A program made the position numbers and the translations under genes. A stretch of 64,000 nt of DNA from Septoria linicola. Its lineage: Eukaryota > Ascomycota > Dothideomycetes > Mycosphaerellales > Mycosphaerellaceae. Below, one piece after another: positions 22,946-32,935 of the stretch. Location of the stretch: the NCBI GenBank assembly GCA_024114885.1, contig CP099420.1, positions 2,232,001 through 2,296,000 of the forward strand, given 5' to 3'. How positions within the stretch are numbered: position 1 is the stretch's first letter; each line of letters starts with the position of its first letter. The notes below the pieces were generated by a model, which searched no databases, had not been told where the DNA came from, and worked only from the letters and a program-made list of their open reading frames with translations.

Positions 22946-25900
22946 ATGCCATTACCATTCAAAGACGTATGTGTTTTGTTGGATCGCCTCGAGCAGATCG
23001 AGCTACGCGAGAGTCTGCTGCCATCTGCCAAGCCGGACAGATATCGCGAGGTCATCAACAGCTGGTTCAGCTCGCACCGACGACAAATCAATGAACTCGA
23101 CGTCGAAAGCTCGTGTGCATTATTGTCGACACTCTTGCCACACTGGAGGACAGATCGTGTCTACGGAATTCAAGCACAAGGTCTATGCAGAACCTTGAGT
23201 CGAGCTTTGAGGCTTTCGATAGCACGAAAGGCAGCTCTGGCCGCGTACAATGAGCCAGGTAATGGCGATCTCGCCACATGCTTCGAACGAGTACATGCCG
23301 AGGGCGGACCTCCAGCTGTTCCGGCAGTCTTAGTCGAGCATGTCGATGATATGCTGCAATCTTTGGCCGGACGATCGAACTTCTCAGATCCTTCAATTCC
23401 AAGACTACCTCCCAGTTCGTCGGAGACACGGGACAAATTGCTTAGCAATGTGTTCTATCGAGCGAGTCCAGCAGAAGGAAAGTGGCTCATTCGACTCATC
23501 TTGAAGGACTTTCGACCTATAGTCTGCGAAGAAGTCCTGTTTCTGAAGAGCTTCCATTTCTTGCTACCAGATCTCCTTCGATTCCAGCGCAGCTTTGCGG
23601 CAGCCCTGAAACTTCTCAAAGGCGAGTTGCGTAGATATCCGGAGAAGCCAGACCCCAGGTCTGAAGCTTTGCACCGCAAAAGCATTGCAGATGCGCAGAC
23701 GCTGCGACCGTTTGTGGGAACGAAGATTAGTAGACCGAACTTCCACAAAGGGCGCGGCATCGATGCGTGCATGAATATGATGGGTTCCAAGCCGTGGGTC
23801 TTGGAGCGCAAGTACGATGGCGAGTATTGCGAGATACACATCGATCTGCGAAGGTCACGCAATCCTGTCGACTGCATCAAGATATTCTCCAAAAGCGGAA
23901 AAGACTCGACCCAGGACCGGAAAGGCGTTCACCAGACGTTGGTCAAGTCACTCCGTATTGGCACGCCAGAGTGTCGGTTCAAGCAGCAAGCGATCGTGCT
24001 CGGCGAACTCGTCGTCTTTTCTGATCTGGAAGATTGCATTATGCCATTCGAAGAGATCAGAAAGCATGTGGCAAGGTCTGGTGTCTTCATTGGCACGGAG
24101 CAAGACTCAATGCCACAAACACACGAGCACCTCGCGATTGTATTCTTCGATCTGCTACTCCTTGATGAAGAAGTAGTCATGAACAAGCCTATCGACGAAC
24201 GACGCATTTGGCTTCGAGAGACTTACACTAAGATACATGGACGAGCAATTGGCGCTGACTGGACAAAGATCGACTTTGTGAATCCGGCGAGAGCCAAGCG
24301 GTCCCTCGTCCAGCATTTCGCCCTGGCGAATGTGAAGCGATGTGAAGGACTGGTGCTCAAGCCGTGCGAAGTACCCTACTTCTCTATCGAAGCTCACCCG
24401 GCGGACTATAGGCACAGTTACATCAAGCTGAAACGTGATTACATCCCAGATTCTGGTGGAGATGAGGCATTTGCTCGCGACGAGGAAGACTTCGTTGTCA
24501 TTGGTGCTACCTACAATGCTCAGCAGGCGGCAACGGCGAGCCGCAAAGCTTTCATCAAGTGGACATCATTTCACCTTGGTTGTCTTGCGAACAAAGATGA
24601 CATGCTAAAGTATGACGCTCGACCTCTTTTCAAGCACGTCGGTGTCATTGATCAAGAGCATTGCATACCCAGGGCTGTGCTCGAAACTGCCAACATTCTG
24701 GGCAACCTCACTGCATTGCCATGGCCTGCTGAGCCAAATCCGCCCGATTTTGACGTGGAAATCCCGGCATCAGTCAAAATGTCAGTGGTCTTCACCAAAC
24801 TCTTGGTGTTCGAGGTTCTTGGATCTGGCTACGAAAAGCCATCCAACTGCAACTACCTCATGCTTCGTCATCCGCGAGTCAAAAAATTACACGAGGATCG
24901 AGGCTGGATCGACTGTATCACATTCCAGGAACTGCAAGACAAAGGCAAGGCCTCTCGGGCCGCGCCGGTAGAGTCGGAATCGCAGGAAACGCGCAGGTGG
25001 ATCACCAAGCTTGAAGGTAGATGCCATCGCAGAGAGGAGGCTGAGAGACTTTCGACGCCAGCAAGGTCGACAACCTCGCCAAGAGCGCGGACGTTTCTTA
25101 CTCCCGAGACGTCAGCGCTACTCTCGTCGCCACTTGGGAAGGGCCCCATGAAACTACCAATGACAAGTTCGGCCACGACTGCACCTTCTCCTGCGACATG
25201 TGCTAGAAGTGGTATGACCCGTCGTCCATCTTTGACTTGTGACCCAAACGTGCCCACTTGCAAGCGACGAGCAGCAGAATCAGAAGTGATGTCCCCGAGC
25301 TGTTCGAAGCGAGTACGCCGCGGGTCGATGGACAGATGCGCGCAGCAGACTGCGCGAGCGACATCGTCTCCTATGAGCGACATTACCAATATTGTCAATG
25401 CTGATACAGAGGCCCGACGCCGATCACGCGCATCGTTAGGCCCAAAAAGCAAGTTAGTCCCCGCAGCAAAGGTGTACTCGCAGGACTCACAAACCTCCCA
25501 AGCCAACCGACAACGCTCACGAGTGAGATGCGAGCGTAGCTTCAAGTGCCCCTTCCGACAGGCTGTGGTGTATCTAGCCCCATGCATCGCGGCAATGCCC
25601 TATGTCGTGGAAAACCTGATCAGCTTACACGATGCTGTGCCAGCTGAAAGTCTCACTCACTGGGACCGCGACTCATTCGCGTACCCAGCTCTCACCGCAA
25701 TCGTCGCTGAAAGTCAGTCTCATGAGGGCATGCGCAAGATTGTGCTCGTGGAGAGCAGACGGAGACGTGCCACGCAAGCGATCATCCGGCAGGCGAAAGA
25801 GCTGAATGACGGCAGACTTCGAGAGAGAATAGATTTCTACGATTGGAGAGTTCTTGAGAATTGCGATGGACACGACAGAGGCGCGGATAAGTTAAAGACG

Positions 25901-25981
25901 CATTTCCTTGGTGCTACTTTGTTTGATGATACCCAGGAGCGTGCATTGTTCATTGGAGAGAGGGATTGGTTTGGAGCATAA
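22946..25981 (+). CDS. ATP-dependent DNA ligase-like protein (ligase IV-related)
   Basis: A 1011-aa single-exon protein with a ligase IV-like N-terminal DNA-binding domain (about 1-230), an adenylation domain and an OB-fold (to about 680). Motif I is KYDGEY with the adenylated Lys at residue 289; the usual Arg of KxDGxR is Tyr. Motif III-like FFDLLLLDEE, motif IV CEGLVLKP and motif V IKLKRDY are present. The tail is long and disordered, then an ordered region (about 860-1011) could be BRCT-like. It is probably a fungal paralogue of LIG4; whether it seals nicks is unknown. It is distinct from canonical LIG4, which would carry two clear BRCT domains. Confidence 0.82.
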   Translation: MPLPFKDVCVLLDRLEQIELRESLLPSAKPDRYREVINSWFSSHRRQINELDVESSCALLSTLLPHWRTDRVYGIQAQGLCRTLSRALRLSIARKAALAAYNEPGNGDLATCFERVHAEGGPPAVPAVLVEHVDDMLQSLAGRSNFSDPSIPRLPPSSSETRDKLLSNVFYRASPAEGKWLIRLILKDFRPIVCEEVLFLKSFHFLLPDLLRFQRSFAAALKLLKGELRRYPEKPDPRSEALHRKSIADAQTLRPFVGTKISRPNFHKGRGIDACMNMMGSKPWVLERKYDGEYCEIHIDLRRSRNPVDCIKIFSKSGKDSTQDRKGVHQTLVKSLRIGTPECRFKQQAIVLGELVVFSDLEDCIMPFEEIRKHVARSGVFIGTEQDSMPQTHEHLAIVFFDLLLLDEEVVMNKPIDERRIWLRETYTKIHGRAIGADWTKIDFVNPARAKRSLVQHFALANVKRCEGLVLKPCEVPYFSIEAHPADYRHSYIKLKRDYIPDSGGDEAFARDEEDFVVIGATYNAQQAATASRKAFIKWTSFHLGCLANKDDMLKYDARPLFKHVGVIDQEHCIPRAVLETANILGNLTALPWPAEPNPPDFDVEIPASVKMSVVFTKLLVFEVLGSGYEKPSNCNYLMLRHPRVKKLHEDRGWIDCITFQELQDKGKASRAAPVESESQETRRWITKLEGRCHRREEAERLSTPARSTTSPRARTFLTPETSALLSSPLGKGPMKLPMTSSATTAPSPATCARSGMTRRPSLTCDPNVPTCKRRAAESEVMSPSCSKRVRRGSMDRCAQQTARATSSPMSDITNIVNADTEARRRSRASLGPKSKLVPAAKVYSQDSQTSQANRQRSRVRCERSFKCPFRQAVVYLAPCIAAMPYVVENLISLHDAVPAESLTHWDRDSFAYPALTAIVAESQSHEGMRKIVLVESRRRRATQAIIRQAKELNDGRLRERIDFYDWRVLENCDGHDRGADKLKTHFLGATLFDDTQERALFIGERDWFGA

Positions 25982-26646
25982 CGATTGCACTAGCGGTGGG
26001 TTGCTTGCTTGGGTGTTGAGAAGTATTTGCATAGGTATAATTTTCTCAATCGACTCAATTACTCTGAAGCCGCGTCAAGGCACAAAATCTGGTGAGCATT
26101 GTTGAGGAAGTCGCGTGCGGGATCGCTTCGGCGTCATCCAACAAGACCGGTGTGATGTGGTATAGCCGAGAGAAAAGTTTTTGGATCCTTCAGCCCACTT
26201 AACGCAGGCACCACAGGGTCGCATTGGTCGCTTAAACATAAGTGACCTATATTCTGCTACCAGCCTTGCCGTGACTTCCGTTTCAAGGCGAAGCAGCTGC
26301 ACAAAGTAGATGCAAGATGATCTCGACTCGCACGGAACAGGCAGACCATGCTGTCGATCACCGGAGAAGTGGAGACCTCTTTCCATCTGCTGTGCTCCAT
26401 GGCAGGCTGCATCCTGTCAGACATGCTCTCGATATCGAAAGATGAGGTGGAAATAGACTCGCCGCCTAGGCTAAGCGTTGACGACCGCACCGTGGCAGAC
26501 ATATAAGTAGCAAAAGATTTCACCCCAATGGTACTATTACAGACACAACAAGAACAACACAACAAGCCACCAACAAGAATAACACAACAAGCCACCCACA
26601 AGAACAAGAACGCCCAAATAATCCCTACTTCCTCCAAAACATCAAG
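25982..26646. other. Intergenic, promoter of LysM gene
   Basis: No gene supported. The last 120 bp are a CA-rich transcribed leader containing the 25-bp repeat described separately; a short AT-rich ATATAAGTAG stretch at about 26501-26510 is a possible TATA element. Confidence 0.45.
26556..26605. repeat. 25-bp tandem duplication in LysM gene leader
   Basis: Positions 26556-26580 and 26581-26605 are two copies of AACACAACAAGCCACC-AAGAA type, differing at about three positions, in the presumed 5' untranslated leader. Confidence 0.75.
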
Positions 26647-27315
26647 ATGCAGCTCACCCTCCTTACCCTCGCCTCCCTCGCGACTTCCGCCCTCTCCTCC
26701 TCCCTCCTCCCATCAGCCTACTCCGGTACCCTCGAAACCCGCCAAGCTAGCGGCAACAACTGCACCCAATATTGCTCCGTGTCCGCCGGCTGCGTCTGCA
26801 CCGTCCGCCCCTCCGACTGCTCGGCCTTTTACACCGTGCAAAGCGGCGACACATGCCTCAGCATCGCCAAGTCCTTCTCGAACTTCACGGTCACGCAGTT
26901 TTACAAGTGGAACCCGTCGATCGGACAGACGTGTTTCGGTTTGCAGGCTTATGTGCCGGTTTGTGTTAACAGTGAGTCTGCCCTGACCTTTCCTTTCTCC
27001 CGCTTTGGGTATTCCTTCGACCTTGGGATCAAGTCTCTGAATGGTGTGGCAATTGCTGACTTATTGGAAGCACCATGGTACGACTTCACTCCTCCAGTGC
27101 AGCCTGACTTCGGCACGCATTACACACCAGAGCAGACTCCTGTCCCGATCATGCCGGGCATTGTCGATTCTTGCCAGGAGTTTGAATTGATTGAGCCGGG
27201 GAAGCGTGTGGATGCGCTTGCAGCTGAGAATGGCTTTGAGGAGAGTCAATTTGCGGAGTGGAATGGAAATTCGACGACTGCGTGGGCAGCGTATTGGGCT
27301 TGTGTGAAGGCTTAG
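26647..27315 (+). CDS. Secreted LysM-domain protein
   Basis: Exons 26647-26971 and 27071-27315 give 189 aa. A signal peptide (about residues 1-18) precedes a Cys-rich segment and a clear LysM (about 61-106, FYTVQSGDTCLSIA..VPVCVN). A second, degenerate LysM-like half (CQEFELIEPGKRVDALA) closes the protein. Secreted fungal LysM proteins bind chitin oligomers and can mask them from plant chitin receptors; that role is inference. The 99-bp intron (GTGAGT, CTGAC branch, AAG acceptor) is a multiple of three with no stop, so retention would yield a 222-aa protein. Splicing restores the family sequence CVNTPWYDFTPP. Confidence 0.85.
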   Translation: MQLTLLTLASLATSALSSSLLPSAYSGTLETRQASGNNCTQYCSVSAGCVCTVRPSDCSAFYTVQSGDTCLSIAKSFSNFTVTQFYKWNPSIGQTCFGLQAYVPVCVNSESALTFPFSRFGYSFDLGIKSLNGVAIADLLEAPWYDFTPPVQPDFGTHYTPEQTPVPIMPGIVDSCQEFELIEPGKRVDALAAENGFEESQFAEWNGNSTTAWAAYWACVKA

Positions 27316-27569
27316 GTTTGAGGCTGGTGTTGGTCTATGAACCTAAGATTGAAGGGTGGTGTGGAGTGGTGAGAGCAGGAAGGGAGGTGAAAAGTAATGC
27401 CTCAAGTCATTCATTCACGATATATATTGCATAGCGAGGTGGCATAGACTGACTGTAGAGACTGTGATCATGAGGACATCACGCAAGAAATTTCTTGAAG
27501 ACAATCATTTGTCATCCAGCCGTATCTTCCTCCTACTGATTCGGTTGCAGAATTCCAGCCGGATCAACT

Positions 27570-27992
27570 CTAGCGTCGAATCCCCAACTTGACACCCTTC
27601 GCCGTCTTATAGTAAGCGCTGCCCGAATCCCCTCTACCATAACCATTTCCAGCCTTGAGATAACAATCACCGCGCTCGTCGATCTTGGCATTCCAGCTCA
27701 CAAACTTGCACCAGCTTCTGCAATTGATGCCTTCACACTTTCCCATGGAGTCATCAAAATCTGGGGCTTGCACGGATTCCTCGCGACCACCGCTGTATAG
27801 AGTGTCGGTGTCGCAGCGTACTCTGAAGCGCTCAGCCCGGACGAGCTTGTTGTTGATGCCGGGGCAGGTCTCCAGAGTGGCGCGCTTGTCTAGGACGTGG
27901 ATGGTGGCCGATGAGTCGAGTGGGATTGCAGAGCCGGTGGCTAGCGCGAGGCACGACGCTGTCATGGTCAAGATATTGATCAAGGAAGGCAT
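27570..27992 (-). CDS. Small secreted protein, PAN/Apple-like
   Basis: A 140-aa protein with a signal peptide (about 1-21, ends ATGSA) and a likely Kex2-type site LDKR near residue 37. The mature part has six cysteines, enough for three disulfides, spaced with Phe, Asp-Asp-Ser-Met and CYLK in a way that resembles PAN/Apple carbohydrate- or protein-binding modules. It converges on the LysM gene 254 bp away. Single exon. An effector-like role is only a possibility. Confidence 0.7.
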   Translation of the reverse strand: MPSLINILTMTASCLALATGSAIPLDSSATIHVLDKRATLETCPGINNKLVRAERFRVRCDTDTLYSGGREESVQAPDFDDSMGKCEGINCRSWCKFVSWNAKIDERGDCYLKAGNGYGRGDSGSAYYKTAKGVKLGIRR

Positions 27993-28990
27993 CTTGTCTA
28001 GAGATTCCTGTCTGATATTCGTCGTGAGAACTTTTGGGACTTGAGCTGTGTGGCTGAGGTCTTGATGGTGACGCTTTGACTGAGTGGTGTGCAGAATGCT
28101 GATGGAATGAGAGATGGTTCTGCGAGACAGTCTTTATAGGTTGCGTACTCGGCCCGTCTAGCTTCTCGTATGCGTTGTGGCAATGATAAGCGATCTGATG
28201 CAAGCCAGTATGCTATCATCGGTTATGCTGTGCTTGGGGCATGAGTCCTGATGCTCGAAAGCAATCTAGAGTCTCGCCATTGGCGCAAGGCTCTCCCAGA
28301 TTTTGTGGCAGAGCACACTAGCTCTGCCAGCCAAAGCCGATACAAATTCTGCAACGATGAAGATGTTCGTCGGTTATAGAGACTGTCGGCCGTCGTCACT
28401 TTTACTTCATGCCCAGGCAGGACGTGTTGTGTCGAGTGGAACCAATGGAGGCCACAGGTTTGATGGCCCCTTGCTATGACAGATACATACCTATCTTCTA
28501 TTTAGCAGGGAAGAATAGCGCCTTGTGGTTAGTCGTGTACTCTGCTGAGGCTAGGTCCAGCTGCTAACAACCTAAGTTGGTCTTGTGCGTAAAGCCCCAG
28601 CCCGACGGGCATCCAGGTGCGTTGGCGCCACTCCTTGTAGTTGTTCTAGTCTAGACTATCGAGCTTGAGGGCGGCGGCCTAGATGGGCGTACACATGACG
28701 CACCGATGGGGTCGATTATTCCGAAGTAGACATCAGGCAGAGTTGACCCGGAGGCTGTAGTCAGTTTCGGGTCCGAGAGAGCCCAGCGTTTTTGTGTGCA
28801 ACAATTGGCAATCAAAGTAGCATCCATTCGACCTGGCGCGTCAACAAGGATATGATATCTATCATTAGCTTCGTACTGGAGCTAGTGTTGACGACTGCTA
28901 TTCCGAAACTTCCTCAAGCATCCCATGCTCCGTCCGTACGCCACCCATGCTTTGTAGGAACGTCTCGACTCGTTCTCAGTCGTTTGATAT
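27993..28990. other. Intergenic between secreted-protein genes
   Basis: About 1 kb. The 90 bp upstream of the PAN-like gene read as a CA-rich minus-strand leader. No other gene is supported; the plus-strand frame at 28792-29067 starts in non-coding sequence and overlaps the Kre9-like gene. Confidence 0.45.
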
Positions 28991-29419
28991 TCAAGCTGGG
29001 CAGGTTGAGCCTACCAGTACCGAGAACTGCGTCGAGTACTGGAACTCTCCCGATCCGTCAACAATGATCAACATCCCGTAACCAGTGGCGGTCAACTGCT
29101 CGCCAGCTGGAAGATCACATGGCACGTGCCATGTGTACTCCTTCTGTCCTGCGGGCACTCCCTCCACGATTGCGCCTGGGTCCAGGGCGCATGTGTTCGA
29201 GTTTCCACGGCACAAGACCAGACTAACTGTCAGACCGTCGACTGGGCGCACGGTACCGCCGAAATCTGGATCCCAAGTAATCTTGAAGTCTTCTCCTCGC
29301 GTGAGTGGATGTGTGAGCTCAGGCAGAGTGATGGCGCCCCATGTTGGATTGGCTTGAGGTTGGGTGTATGCGTTTGCCACGGTGAGAAGGCCACTGGCCA
29401 GGACGGTGGCTGATCGCAT
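28991..29419 (-). CDS. Secreted Kre9/Knh1-like domain protein
   Basis: A 142-aa protein with an N-terminal signal peptide (about 1-17, ANA). The mature sequence has the Kre9/Knh1 N-terminal beta-sandwich pattern: ITLPELTHPLTRGEDFKITW, then V..SLVLCRG, a YTWHVPCDL strand and a closing FQYSTQF strand. Relatives are often Ser/Thr-rich GPI-anchored wall proteins; this one stops right after the domain, with no Ser/Thr tail or GPI signal, so it is probably freely secreted. Single exon. Confidence 0.8.
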   Translation of the reverse strand: MRSATVLASGLLTVANAYTQPQANPTWGAITLPELTHPLTRGEDFKITWDPDFGGTVRPVDGLTVSLVLCRGNSNTCALDPGAIVEGVPAGQKEYTWHVPCDLPAGEQLTATGYGMLIIVDGSGEFQYSTQFSVLVGSTCPA

Positions 29420-30085
29420 TGTGCTTGTTGAAGAAGGCTCCGATTGACAATTGAAAGTTGGTTCCTGAGTAGTGTTGCTGTAATGACTTGCAAAAAGTGT
29501 TTGAGTTGGCAGTCTGCGTGAGAAGGATGACCCTATAAGAGCGAGTGAGATTAGCTTTGGTAGCTGCTTCGTATGTTGCCTATACCCTGGCCATGGGAGA
29601 CCTTCGGGCCAGTAATAGGAGCGCCGAGATTATCGTGACAGGGTGCATGTTGCTGTCTGAAACTCAGCTCAGACTGAGATATGGCTGTTGTCAGTCCTTG
29701 AACGAATGAGCAAAGGTGTGGAAGTGAAAAGGTGGCCCCGCGATAGTCTGCTGGTGCTTGTATGTGAGGCTCTCGGATGCCAAGAGCACTGGAACGGAAG
29801 GGCAGGCGAACTGATCTTAATTAAGCCTTACGCAGCATGCGCTTTGCACGTGATGTTTCGACGGCCTTGCTGCATTCAGTGATGACTGTGATGTCGAATG
29901 TGAAGAAGGCTCGAGGGCCATGATATGTCTGGCATGTGGAGGTGAAGAGAAGGAGTGCGGAAGCGAGGTGAAGGCAAGAGCTGTTTTGTCGCGCTTTCGT
30001 GTAGCGCCGGCCGCAGTGAAATGTTACATCTCCAACGACCTGTCAATCTCAGCACAGCTTATTCTTGACCACAACGTCATCCAAG
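29420..30085. promoter_or_regulatory. Bidirectional intergenic region
   Basis: Separates divergent Kre9-like and Mpp6-type genes. A TTAATTAA-containing AT-rich patch lies at 29816-29824. No gene supported. Confidence 0.45.
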
Positions 30086-30868
30086 ATGGCGACCAATGGA
30101 CGACCGAATAAAGTCATGTCCTCGCGGCTGGCGGGCATGAAGTTCATGCAGCGATCAGGCCCGCCATCGCCAGCGACGACCAGCGAACCGCCTTCGAAGA
30201 AACAGCGACTGTCAACGGGTGCCGCGAAAGCTTCACCTGCGTCGACACCGAACACACCTCTGGACAGCCCTTCTGGAGCCGCGCAAGACGATTCGAAATG
30301 GTACTTGAGTTTTCGAGCGCCTCAAGCTCCTGCAGTAGAATCGCCACTGCGCATAGTGCAAGCCGGATATGCGACTCTAGATTCTACCACTCGCGATAAC
30401 GATCTTTCCTCAGAAGATGAAAGGCCAACGCGGCCGCTCATGCCTGGAAGGAAGAGCTTCGGCAAGTTCAACAAAGTCATCGAGAAACAGAACAATCCTG
30501 ATCTGTCCTCTTCATCATCCGAGTCCGAGTCGTCTGATAACGAAGATCAGGACGATGGCGAAGATGCCGGCGATCCGACTGGAGTAGACGGCCTGATCGC
30601 GCAAGGTCGAAAGGAGGCTACTGAACGCGCCAAAGCAGAGCGCAAAGCAAAAAGGAAAGCAGAGAAAGAAGCCTCGCAGAAACTTGCGGAACAGCGGCGG
30701 AAGAAGGAGGTCAATCTCAATCGCACACCGACGAGTATTTCGAATGGTGGGGGCTCATCACCTTTCGCTGATATGGTTTGCCATGGCTGCGGCGAGAAAG
30801 GCCATCGAAGAATGGACTGTCCGAACAAGCGTGACAGCCGACCTTCGAAGTTGAGGAAGTCGTATTAA
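30086..30868 (+). CDS. Mpp6-type nuclear exosome cofactor with CCHC knuckle
   Basis: A 260-aa protein. Near the N-terminus VMSSRLAGMKFMQR matches the Mpp6 signature through which the protein docks on the nuclear exosome and supports Mtr4. A disordered acidic/Ser-rich middle (SSSSSESESSDNEDQ), a charged predicted helix (about 175-215, Lys/Glu/Ala-rich) and a C-terminal zinc knuckle C-X2-C-X4-H-X4-C at 232-245 (CHGCGEKGHRRMDC) follow. The start is the ATG at 30086; seven upstream codons begin with TTG. RNA surveillance is the inferred role; the knuckle is absent from the short yeast Mpp6. Confidence 0.72.
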   Translation: MATNGRPNKVMSSRLAGMKFMQRSGPPSPATTSEPPSKKQRLSTGAAKASPASTPNTPLDSPSGAAQDDSKWYLSFRAPQAPAVESPLRIVQAGYATLDSTTRDNDLSSEDERPTRPLMPGRKSFGKFNKVIEKQNNPDLSSSSSESESSDNEDQDDGEDAGDPTGVDGLIAQGRKEATERAKAERKAKRKAEKEASQKLAEQRRKKEVNLNRTPTSISNGGGSSPFADMVCHGCGEKGHRRMDCPNKRDSRPSKLRKSY

Positions 30869-31535
30869 GTATCCAGTGAAAGAGGAGTCAAAGTGATAGG
30901 GTCATGTTAGCAGTGCAGTGCTGATGCCATTCACGACTGTGCTCAGTGGCGACATGCATTGCCAACAGTGCTTCGCAAGGTACTGAGGCACAGAGCCATT
31001 TCTGATACCATAAAGCTCAAGGCTCAGGGCTCTGCAGTCGCATCATTTCGATGCAGCAGTCGTTGTAGCATCTTTGCGCGCACGTAGCACTCTTCGTCTC
31101 AAGTCACGATGTTGTGCCTCAGCCTAAGCTGCAGTTTGCGAGCGCGATGAGGTGAGTTCAATGGTTTTCAAGAATGATTTGGTGGCAATCGGCACTCATG
31201 TTGCAGCATTAATTTCGTGCCCTATCCGACAAAGACTGCCAGATAGAACAGCTACAAGATGCTAGGTCACGATTCGCGACCACGTCCACAACTTTCCACG
31301 AACCATTGCAGCTTGCTCCTTTCCATCGCTTACAAGACGATGGTGGTCTCCCCAAATTCTGTGCCCAAAGCATTCGCCCTGACTGCCATACCGTCATCGG
31401 CCTTCAGTTGGTGGTGCGTAACGAGGATTTGATTGCCCGCTTCCCACGACTTGTCGAAGGGTTGCGAAGCCTCGCACAGGTGGTGATCTCCTGCTGTCGT
31501 CGATGAGTTGCCGTCGCGATCTCGACTCAGTTCCC
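30869..31535. other. Intergenic region
   Basis: Between convergent genes. Several 60-70-codon frames overlap on both strands at 31209-31548 without domain or leader features. Nothing supported. Confidence 0.45.
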
Positions 31536-31745
31536 TCAAGACCACCATGAGTCATCAATAGAGTTGCTACGACTGTAGCCTGGAGTATTGCCGCCGTAGC
31601 TGCCGTACTCTGGGCTGCTATCACCGTCACTATCGTACCCTGGGCTGGGTGGGTAGTCATAGTGTGGCGAGATGCAGCCGTCGTTGTCGAGGGCGGAATC
31701 GTCGTCGTCCTGATAGTCGCCGTTGTGGGATGGAAGACCGGACAT
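31536..31745 (-). CDS. Small acidic Tyr/Ser/Pro-rich orphan protein
   Basis: A 69-aa frame starting MSGLPSHNGDY after a long CA-rich leader (31746-31930) with start context ATTACCATC-ATG, good for a fungal gene. It has an Asp run (DDDD), YDYPPSPGYDSDGD and ends DDSWWS. There is no signal peptide and no domain. Upstream in-frame codons exist but lie in the leader. I do not recognise it; expression evidence would decide. Confidence 0.4.
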   Translation of the reverse strand: MSGLPSHNGDYQDDDDSALDNDGCISPHYDYPPSPGYDSDGDSSPEYGSYGGNTPGYSRSNSIDDSWWS

Positions 31746-32722
31746 GATGGTAATTCCGATTGGGTTGAGAGATGGAATGTGTTGGGAACCGATTGTGATC
31801 GAAAATTCCAGCAGTGGCAGGAAGTGATGCGCAGGTGTCACTCTGTTGGTTGTTTGATCGGTGAAGCTGGAAAGTTGGTAGTTTGTGAGGTCGAAGGTGG
31901 TTGTGTTCTGGAGTTGAGCATGTTGGGAGGGAAGATGGCCTTATACATTTTGTCGGATGCCAGTGGGCTGACCTGCTCATCACAGATATTCACTTCTGAA
32001 CACAATCATCTCACCTAGAATAGATCAATTCTGCCAGCTGTCTCAGGTTCGTAGGTATGACTGGAGCTTTTCGAGCCTTGTCTCAATGCCTACTGCATAA
32101 CTAGTGGGTAGGAGTAACACATTCTGGTAATAGCTGCCACAGACTAAGCCTGCAAAAGGAGGACTGAGACACAGTCCCAGAGCACATACCTTCCGCGATG
32201 GTAGCACAATCTCTTGAGGGCCGCTATGAGTATCGTAGCAGGAAGCTCAAGTCAAGATGTTGCCATGTCCTGAGGCAGGCTTAGCGCAAATCCGTACGCC
32301 TGCGGTGCGAGGATTGTAGTACAAATATCAAGCTTGGGCAGTGCAACGACCACTGGCAGGCGCAGTGGTGTCAACACTGATTACCTCAGATGCGTCACTC
32401 GATAGGAAATTACAGTCCAGGCGGTGGCAAGTAATTGGCAAAGACTCAAACTTGATACTGGTGATTCGATCTGCCCAAGTGGTCCATTACTTATGTACAA
32501 TTTAAATACAAATGCTGGGTATCCTGCGGATGGAGATGAATCAAGAAATACCAAGAATAGTCGAGTACGATGTATTCCTCTCCACCGTTACGATCGCAAT
32601 TGTTCCACACGGAATTTTTGAATACACTCTCTTCACTGTCACTGGCCACCTCAACCTCCGCACATTCAACACTTTGTCGCCCTATTGGCGATGGGTAATA
32701 CAGCCTGGATCACATGTCTCCT
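31746..32722. other. Intergenic region
   Basis: The first 185 bp read as a CA-rich minus-strand leader of the small acidic ORF. The remainder holds no supported gene; short plus-strand frames near 32424-32757 lack any feature. Confidence 0.4.
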
Positions 32723-32935
32723 TCATCGCCCACAATATCCACAACCACGAGCGCTAAAGGAGCAGTATCGACAGTAGAATTGTGCCGGCGACGAATCAAA
32801 CGCCGGTGGCATCGAAGTTGGCGGCAAGATGTAGTAAGGAGCATTTGGCGGGTGCGAGCGTCGTGGTGATGGAGGGTCTTCGTAGCAATCTGAGGTGATC
32901 TCGTCGATGCTGTAGGAAGGGTAGAAGCGACACAT
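32723..32935 (-). CDS. Small Tyr/Pro/Cys-rich orphan protein
   Basis: A 70-aa frame MCRFYPSYSIDEI with a PPSP motif and a C-terminal cysteine cluster (FYCRYCSFSARGCGYCGR) that could bind metal. The upstream minus-strand sequence is a CA-rich leader. No signal peptide. It is compositionally reminiscent of the small ORF at 31536-31745 (Tyr, PPSP, acidic Ser) but not clearly homologous. Unrecognised. Confidence 0.35.
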   Translation of the reverse strand: MCRFYPSYSIDEITSDCYEDPPSPRRSHPPNAPYYILPPTSMPPAFDSSPAQFYCRYCSFSARGCGYCGR

